In this document: in pieces, positions 6,452-10,831 of the stretch
Layout: every line of letters starts with the position of its first letter
Position numbering within the stretch: position 1 is the stretch's first letter
Source: Mycobacterium sp.
Lineage (GTDB): Bacteria > Actinomycetota > Actinomycetes > Mycobacteriales > Mycobacteriaceae
NCBI GenBank assembly: GCA_018500005.2
Contig: JAHBAP020000079.1
Coordinates: 1 to 10,831, forward strand
Length of the DNA stretch: 10,831 bases
Direction of reading: 5' to 3'
The notes under the pieces: generated by a model
Databases searched by the model: none
The model's input: the letters and a program-made list of their open reading frames with translations, nothing else
What the model was told of the DNA's origin: nothing
Translations under genes and position numbers: made by a program

Positions 6452-9400
6452 CTACCCCAGCACCGCGTCGATGGCCCGGTAAATCCGCTGCTCGCTGACC
6501 GGGCGGGGGGTGCCCAACTGCTGCGCCCACAGACTGACCCGGAACTCCTGAATCATTCGGGCGATGTCGGCAACGTCGGCGGCCGCCGCCCGCGATGGCG
6601 AAATCGCCTGCAACAGTTGGTCATACGCGTCCTGAACGGCCGCCACCCGGTCCATGCGCTCGCGGTCGGCGGCGAGTCCGTGCGGAAGCCGTTCGACGCG
6701 GCGAACGATCGCGGTGAGATAGCGAGTCAGATCGGCGAGGTTGGATGCCCCGCATGAGCTGACGAAGCCGGGCCCGACCAGGACCCCGAGCTGGCGGCGG
6801 ATGTCGGCGACGGCGTCGGCCTGGGCGGCCGACGGTTGGGTGGGCAGTGCCACCTCGACGTCCCGCAGTGCCATCAGCGCCGTCTCGACGCGGCGGAGGA
6901 TCTCGGCGGTCGTCGAGGGCAGCGTCTCACGGACCCGTTGCCGCGCAGCCTCGAAGTCGGCGCGGTTCCACACCGGCTTCGGGACCGCGGCATCCACGGC
7001 AGCATCGGCGCAGTCCTCTAGCAGTGCCTGCAGCGACCCGTCCGGGTTGGCACCAAGGATCAGACGTCTGCGTGGATCAAGGCTCTTCTCAACGGCTTTG
7101 ACCGGCGAAGGGCTGGACAGTCGCAGCAGCCGGCGTATCCCGTGTCGCATCAGGCCGTCGCGTTCGGGCTCGGTGGCGAACACCCGCAGATCCACTGCGG
7201 ATCCGGTGTCCGCCAGTCCCGGATAACCGCGGACCCCGCCGCGCTGGACGCTGCGCGGCAGTTCGTCGAGGTCCTCGGGCCAGCCGCGAAGGCCCCGGCG
7301 TTCCAGGTCCCCGGCAACCGCATCGGCGACCGCGCGCCGGGTCTGGCCGGCCAGTTTCGCCTGCAGCGTCGCGAGATCTTTGTCGCGGCCCAGTTCGGCC
7401 CCGTCGGGTGAGGTGACGGCGAAGGTCACACGCAGGTGCGGGGGAAGCTTCTCCAGATCGAATGCGCTGAGCGGAACCAGGATCCCGCTGCGGCGGTGCA
7501 GTTCCCGCTGCAAGGTTTCCAGCAGTGGTTCATCCCCGGGGTGCAGATCCTCCAGCAGCGCCCTGGCGGTGTCGGGTGCCGGGACGAAGTTGCGCCGCAG
7601 GTCCTTGGGAAGTGACTTGATCAAAGCGGTGATGAGTTCCTCCCGCAGTGCGGGCACCTGCCAGCCGAACTCCTGGCCACCGAGCCGGGCCAGCACCCCG
7701 ACGGGCACGTGCACCGTCACGCCGTCGTCGGCGGCACCGGGCTCGAACCGGTAGGTCAGCGGCAGCGACAGGTCGCCGGACTCCCAGTGATCGGGTCGGT
7801 CCGCCCCGTTTTTGGAGGCGTCGGACACCCGCAGCAGGTCCGCGCGGGTCATCGTCAGCAGGTCCGGTGTCCGGTTCCGTTGCTTGCGCCACCACCCGTC
7901 GAAGTGCCGGGCCGACACCACGTCGGCGGGTATCCGCGAGTCATAGAAGGCGAAGATCTCCTGATCGCCGACCAGCAGGTCCCGCCGCCGGGCGCGTTCC
8001 TCCAGTTCGGCAACCTCTGAGCGAAGACGGTTGTTGTCGGCGAAGAAGTGGTGCCGGGTCTGCCAGTCCTCCTCCACCAGGGCATGCCGGATGAACAATT
8101 CCCGCGCCTCGACCGGATCCACCGCCGCATAGCCCACCCGCCGCCGGGCGACCAACGGCAACCCGAACAGGGTTACCCGCTCGAAGGCCATCACCGCGCC
8201 GCGTTGGGAGTCCCAGTGCGGTTCGCTGTAGTTGCGCTGAACCAGATGTCCGGCGATGCGTTCGACGGTGTCCGGGTCGATCCGCGCCGCGGTACGGCCA
8301 TAGAGGCGGCTGGTCTCCACCAGATCGGCGACCATGACCCAGCGGGGCGGGCGCTTGGTGAGCACCGATCCGGGTGCCAGCACGAACCGGGCGTTACGGG
8401 CACCGAGATAGTCCCGGGAGTCGCCCTCCCGAAGCCCGATATGTGACAGCAGGCCGGCGGCCAGCGCGGCGTGCACCCGCGCCGGGTCAGCCGCCTGCAA
8501 GGGGTTGTCGCGGGCGGCCCGCAGACCGATACCGGCGGCGATCCCGCGAAGTTGACCGGTGAGGTCCTGCCACTCCCGGATTCGCAGATAGTGCAGGAAA
8601 TCCTCGCGACACATCCGACGAAATGCATTGCCGGACAATGTTTTGCGTTGTCCCAGCAGATACCGCCACAGGTTGAGGTAGGACATGAAGTCCGAACCCT
8701 CGTCGGCGAAGCGGGCGTGTTTCTGACGCGCCGCCTCCTCCCGTTCGACCGGCCGCTCACGCGGGTCGGGGATCGACAACGCGGCCGCGAGGACCAGCAC
8801 CTCGGGCAGGCAACCTTCGATGTCGGCCTGCAGGATCATCCGGCCCAACCTGGGATCGACCGGCAGTTGGGCCAGTCGCCGACCGACGTCCGTGATGGCG
8901 CCGAAGGCGTCGAAGGCACCGAGTTCCTGCAGCACCTGCACGCCGTCGTTAATACTCCGCCGATCGGGCGGGTCCAGGAACGGGAAGTCCGCAACGTCGC
9001 CGAGTTGCAGGGCGGCCATCTGCAGGATCACCGAAGCCAGGTTGGTGCGCAGTATCTCGGGGTCGGTATAGCGCGGCCGGCCGGCGAAGTCCTCTTCGGA
9101 GTACAACCGGATGCAGACACCCGGTGCAGTACGGCCGGATCGTCCCGCGCGCTGGGCGGCTGAGGCCTGTGAGATCGGCTCGATGGGCAGCCGTTGCACC
9201 TTGGTTCGCCTGCTGTAACGGGAGATTCGTGCGGACCCCGGGTCGATCACGTACCGGATGCCCGGCACCGTCAACGACGTTTCGGCGACGTTGGTGGCCA
9301 GCACGACCCGACGGATGAGCCTGCTGTGGTTCGGGACGAACACCTTGTGTTGCTCGGCGGTGGGCAGCCGGGCGTACAGCGGAAGCACTTCGACATTTCC

Positions 9401-10258
9401 CCGGTAGGCGCCGCGGATCGCCTCGGCGGTGTCGCGGATCTCCCGTTCACCGGACAAGAACACCAGGACGTCCCCGGCCGGCTCGGCGGAAAGCTCCCCC
9501 AGTGCGTCGATGATCGCCTCGGTCTGATCGCGGGGTTCGATGCGAACCACTTCGTGGTCCGGGTCGTCCGCCGAGTCCGTCGAGTCCGTCGAGTCCGTCG
9601 GGTCGACGATGTCGCCGAGGGACGAGGCGGAGGAGGAGCGAGACAAATCGATGTCGCCGAGGGACGAAGCGGAGGAGGGCAGTTCCAAAGGGCGGTAACG
9701 GATCTCGACCGGGTAGGTCCGCCCAGAGACCTCGACGATGGGGGCCGGCCCCTCCGGACCGGAGAAGTGCGCCGCAAACCGCTCCGGTTCTATGGTCGCA
9801 GAGGTGACGATCAGCTTCAGGTCCGGCCGTCGCGGCAGCAACTGGCGCAGATAACCCAGCAGGAAGTCGATGTTGAGGCTTCGCTCGTGCGCCTCATCGA
9901 GGATCAGGGTGTCGTAGCGCAGCAGGCGGCGGTCGCGCTGCATCTCGGCGAGCAGGATGCCGTCAGTCATGAGTTTGACCAGGGTGCGGTCGCTGACCTG
10001 GTCGGTGAACCGGACGGTGTAGCCGACGGTCTGGCCCAACGGCGTACCGAGCTCCTCGGCGATCCGCCCGGCGACGGTCCGGGCGGCGACCAGGGCCTCC
10101 GCGGTGTCTACCTGCCTGATCAGCTCGGCGAGTTTGTCGGCACTGACCGGTGTGCGCAGCGACTTCAGCCGCCGGCTGAGCCTGGCGGCGTCCCGGATGG
10201 TGAGTCCGTCCAGACGCGCACGAACTGCACGCACATCGTCGCGCGACGCCTGGGACAC
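6452..10258 (-). CDS. hrpA: HrpA-type DEAH-box ATP-dependent RNA helicase lacking motif I (Walker A)
   Basis: From GTG 10258 the product has 1268 aa, in the size class of bacterial HrpA (about 1300). Intact motifs, in this numbering: RFTDQVSDRTLVKLMTDGIL near 83-102, DEAH at 121-124, SAT at 153-155, FLSGEREIRD at 267-276, LPLYARL near 292-298, TNVAETSLTVPGI at 322-334 and QRAGRSGR at 369-376. HA2 (about 410-530), OB-fold (about 590-705) and a long DUF3418-type C-terminus follow. The expected P-loop GETGSGKT and PRRLAA of motif Ia are missing: VAAR at 57-60 joins directly to TVAGRIAEELG, where related proteins have about 75-80 more residues. The frame stays open. Without the P-loop, normal ATP hydrolysis is not expected. 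A repeat-built Ser/Asp linker (about 192-235) is inserted before motif IV. GTG 10258 is preferred over GTG 10300, which would run into the divergent gene. HrpA proteins act on stalled ribosomes or mRNA. Confidence 0.9.
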   Translation of the reverse strand: MSQASRDDVRAVRARLDGLTIRDAARLSRRLKSLRTPVSADKLAELIRQVDTAEALVAARTVAGRIAEELGTPLGQTVGYTVRFTDQVSDRTLVKLMTDGILLAEMQRDRRLLRYDTLILDEAHERSLNIDFLLGYLRQLLPRRPDLKLIVTSATIEPERFAAHFSGPEGPAPIVEVSGRTYPVEIRYRPLELPSSASSLGDIDLSRSSSASSLGDIVDPTDSTDSTDSADDPDHEVVRIEPRDQTEAIIDALGELSAEPAGDVLVFLSGEREIRDTAEAIRGAYRGNVEVLPLYARLPTAEQHKVFVPNHSRLIRRVVLATNVAETSLTVPGIRYVIDPGSARISRYSRRTKVQRLPIEPISQASAAQRAGRSGRTAPGVCIRLYSEEDFAGRPRYTDPEILRTNLASVILQMAALQLGDVADFPFLDPPDRRSINDGVQVLQELGAFDAFGAITDVGRRLAQLPVDPRLGRMILQADIEGCLPEVLVLAAALSIPDPRERPVEREEAARQKHARFADEGSDFMSYLNLWRYLLGQRKTLSGNAFRRMCREDFLHYLRIREWQDLTGQLRGIAAGIGLRAARDNPLQAADPARVHAALAAGLLSHIGLREGDSRDYLGARNARFVLAPGSVLTKRPPRWVMVADLVETSRLYGRTAARIDPDTVERIAGHLVQRNYSEPHWDSQRGAVMAFERVTLFGLPLVARRRVGYAAVDPVEARELFIRHALVEEDWQTRHHFFADNNRLRSEVAELEERARRRDLLVGDQEIFAFYDSRIPADVVSARHFDGWWRKQRNRTPDLLTMTRADLLRVSDASKNGADRPDHWESGDLSLPLTYRFEPGAADDGVTVHVPVGVLARLGGQEFGWQVPALREELITALIKSLPKDLRRNFVPAPDTARALLEDLHPGDEPLLETLQRELHRRSGILVPLSAFDLEKLPPHLRVTFAVTSPDGAELGRDKDLATLQAKLAGQTRRAVADAVAGDLERRGLRGWPEDLDELPRSVQRGGVRGYPGLADTGSAVDLRVFATEPERDGLMRHGIRRLLRLSSPSPVKAVEKSLDPRRRLILGANPDGSLQALLEDCADAAVDAAVPKPVWNRADFEAARQRVRETLPSTTAEILRRVETALMALRDVEVALPTQPSAAQADAVADIRRQLGVLVGPGFVSSCGASNLADLTRYLTAIVRRVERLPHGLAADRERMDRVAAVQDAYDQLLQAISPSRAAAADVADIARMIQEFRVSLWAQQLGTPRPVSEQRIYRAIDAVLG
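9573..9599. repeat. Three perfect tandem copies of a 9-bp unit in hrpA
   Basis: GAGTCCGTC occurs three times head to tail (9573-9581, 9582-9590, 9591-9599). On the coding minus strand it encodes Thr-Asp-Ser three times (residues 221-229). Being a multiple of three, copy-number change would keep the frame, so the tract could vary in length between strains. Confidence 0.9.
9607..9678. repeat. Direct repeat of 30 bp with 42-bp period inside hrpA
   Basis: Positions 9607-9636 and 9649-9678 are identical at 29 of 30 bases; the single difference is G9626 versus A9668. The 42-bp period equals 14 codons and encodes SSASSLGDI twice (residues 195-203 and 209-217). It lies in a segment that HrpA relatives lack, just before the sequence leading into motif IV. 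The polypurine GGAGGAGG ends make it look like part of a dispersed intergenic-type repeat rather than ordinary coding sequence. Confidence 0.88.
10064..10086. repeat. Perfect 8-bp inverted repeat at the hrpA deletion junction
   Basis: CCGCCCGG (10064-10071) and CCGGGCGG (10079-10086) are perfect inverted copies around a 7-base loop. They span the codons joining VAAR to TVAGR, exactly where the P-loop segment is missing. A GC-only hairpin of this kind can stall or misalign a polymerase. The link to the deletion is inference. Confidence 0.75.
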
Positions 10259-10265
10259 TGGACCC

Positions 10266-10271
10266 AGGGTA
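10266..10271 (-). promoter_or_regulatory. Candidate -10 box (TACCCT) for hrpA
   Basis: On the minus strand TACCCT fits TANNNT and ends seven bases before GTG 10258. There is no Shine-Dalgarno between it and the GTG, so a leaderless or nearly leaderless transcript is likely. The box lies within the 34-bp gap to the divergent small gene. Confidence 0.4.
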
Positions 10272-10292
10272 GCTGGGAGAAGAGGGGCTTCA

Positions 10293-10448
10293 ATGACCAC
10301 TGCGCTGATCGTGGGCGGTCTACTACTGGTCGGCGTCGGTCTGGTGGCCAGTCAGCTGTTCCGGCTCAAGGACTGGCTCAATCGGCAGCCACCGCCAAGC
10401 CCGGACGACCAGGGCCGGCCGCCACCTGATGGGCAGGCGTCCCAGTAG
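10293..10448 (+). CDS. Small single-pass membrane protein, 51 aa
   Basis: ATG 10293 is preceded by a purine-rich ribosome binding site (GGAGAAGAGG, 10276-10285) with seven bases of spacing. The product has one hydrophobic helix (about residues 4-23, ALIVGGLLLVGVGLVASQLF). After it come a short basic stretch (RLKDWLNR) and a Pro/Asp/Gln-rich tail with a loosely repeated PPPxPDDQ / PPPDGQ pattern. I expect insertion in the cytoplasmic membrane with the charged tail probably inside, by the positive-inside rule. I know no function. It is divergent from hrpA with 34 bp between starts, so the two promoters must overlap. The ribosome binding site, the clear helix and the tidy fit between neighbours support a real gene. 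Confidence 0.75.
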   Translation: MTTALIVGGLLLVGVGLVASQLFRLKDWLNRQPPPSPDDQGRPPPDGQASQ

Positions 10449-10449
10449 T

Positions 10450-10497
10450 TTTCAGCGGCGCAGGTTTCACCGCGGCGAGTCTCCCCGCCAGCTGAAA
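10450..10497. repeat. Imperfect inverted repeat between convergent genes
   Basis: TTTCAGCGGCG (10450-10460) can pair with CGCC-A-GCTGAAA (10486-10497), giving 11 base pairs with one bulged A and a 25-base loop. It sits just past the small gene's stop and over the last codons of the minus-strand gene. It could act as a bidirectional transcription-ending or mRNA-stabilising structure, but no U-run follows it on either strand. Confidence 0.35.
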
Positions 10498-10831
10498 CTG
10501 TTGACGTATTTGCCCATGTCCTGGGCGATCTGCAGGTTCGCCGGGGACGGCGGCCCAGGCCCCGAACTGGGAGTGAACTGCCGAAACGGTCCCACCGCGG
10601 CGGCCACCAGAGCCAGATCGTTCTTGACAGCCACGCCGACGATGACGCGCAGCAGGTCGGACTGACTCGAGGCCGCCAGTGGCTGAAAGTCGGCCGCCGC
10701 CCCGTACCCCGCTTGGTCGCCGGCCAGCGCCGTGGGCAGCTCGTAAGCGACCTCCGCATGCGGGACGGCGTCCCGCATCAAGTCCCCTGCGCCCTGTCGG
10801 GCGTCGCGGCCCTGCGCGGGCTGGCTGAAGA
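10467..10831 (-). CDS. Unrecognised protein, C-terminal part only
   Basis: The open frame enters from the right edge and ends at TGA 10469-10467, so the start is not in the window and about 120 residues are visible. No membrane segment is obvious in this part. It contains YELPTALAGDQAGYGAAADF, a hydrophobic strand-like stretch (DLLRVIVGVAVKNDLALVAAAVG), a Pro/Gly-rich turn (FTPSSGPGPPSPAN) and the end QDMGKYVNSFSWRGDSPR. The pattern recalls mycobacterial secreted proteins or lipoproteins with a SIMPL- or sensor-like alpha/beta fold, but I cannot name a family and there is no signal peptide to check. An internal TTG at 10781 gives a possible start, but coding character continues upstream of it. 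It converges with the 51-aa gene, with 18 bases between the stops. Confidence 0.65.
   Translation of the reverse strand, partial: FSQPAQGRDARQGAGDLMRDAVPHAEVAYELPTALAGDQAGYGAAADFQPLAASSQSDLLRVIVGVAVKNDLALVAAAVGPFRQFTPSSGPGPPSPANLQIAQDMGKYVNSFSWRGDSPR

Noticed and set aside
9573..9678. CRISPR-like array
   Set aside because: The repeats are in-frame coding units with no unique spacers of constant length and no cas genes nearby.
10259..10300. hrpA start at GTG 10300
   Set aside because: It would overlap the start of the divergent small gene, and its extra 14 residues look like translated promoter sequence containing the -10 box.
9194..10429. 411-codon open frame on the plus strand opposite hrpA
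   Set aside because: It lies antisense to strong helicase motifs, has a low-complexity composition (Arg/Val/Gly/Asp runs) and resembles no family; typical of GC-rich shadow frames.

Overview
The window is a GC-rich, densely packed stretch of actinobacterial chromosome. It most resembles a Mycobacterium/Mycolicibacterium-type genome. The reasons are GTG starts, TANNNT-type -10 boxes a few bases ahead of start codons, paired acyl-CoA dehydrogenase subunits, a mycobacterial-style SRPBCC protein and a full-length-class HrpA helicase. The genus is an inference; no rRNA or other marker gene is present. I see no tRNA, IS element, CRISPR array or prophage gene.

Layout from left to right. (1) Positions 1-1481, minus strand: a two-gene unit with a DUF1295/steroid 5-alpha-reductase-like membrane protein followed, through a 4-bp GTGA overlap, by an FAD/NAD(P) oxidoreductase cut by the left edge. 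(2) Positions 1620-4479, plus strand: two acyl-CoA dehydrogenase subunits overlapping by 8 bp, then an SRPBCC/START-like protein. Residue-level comparison predicts that only the first subunit carries a catalytic base, so the pair looks like an obligate alpha2-beta2 heteromer of the kind used for steroid or bulky acyl-CoA side chains. (3) Positions 4495-10258, minus strand: a probable three-gene unit running hrpA, then a patatin-like lipase, then a lipoprotein, with an 8-bp gap followed by an ATGA overlap. It converges on group 2. (4) Positions 10293-10448, plus strand: a 51-aa single-pass membrane protein divergent from hrpA, with only 34 bp between the start codons. (5) Position 10467 to the right edge, minus strand: the C-terminal part of an unrecognised protein.

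The most striking observation is in hrpA. The DEAH, SAT, motif IV-VI, HA2, OB-fold and C-terminal regions are all present in one open frame. However, the segment that should carry the Walker A P-loop (motif I) and the start of motif Ia is absent, apparently through a clean in-frame loss of roughly 75-80 codons. The junction coincides with a short GC-rich direct-repeat candidate and a perfect 8-bp inverted repeat. The same gene also carries an inserted acidic Ser/Asp linker made from a 42-bp-period repeat and a 9-bp triplet repeat. These features suggest either a helicase variant or pseudogene without normal ATPase activity, or an assembly or cloning deletion. The rest of the window is ordinary mycobacterial-type lipid metabolism and cell-envelope gene content.
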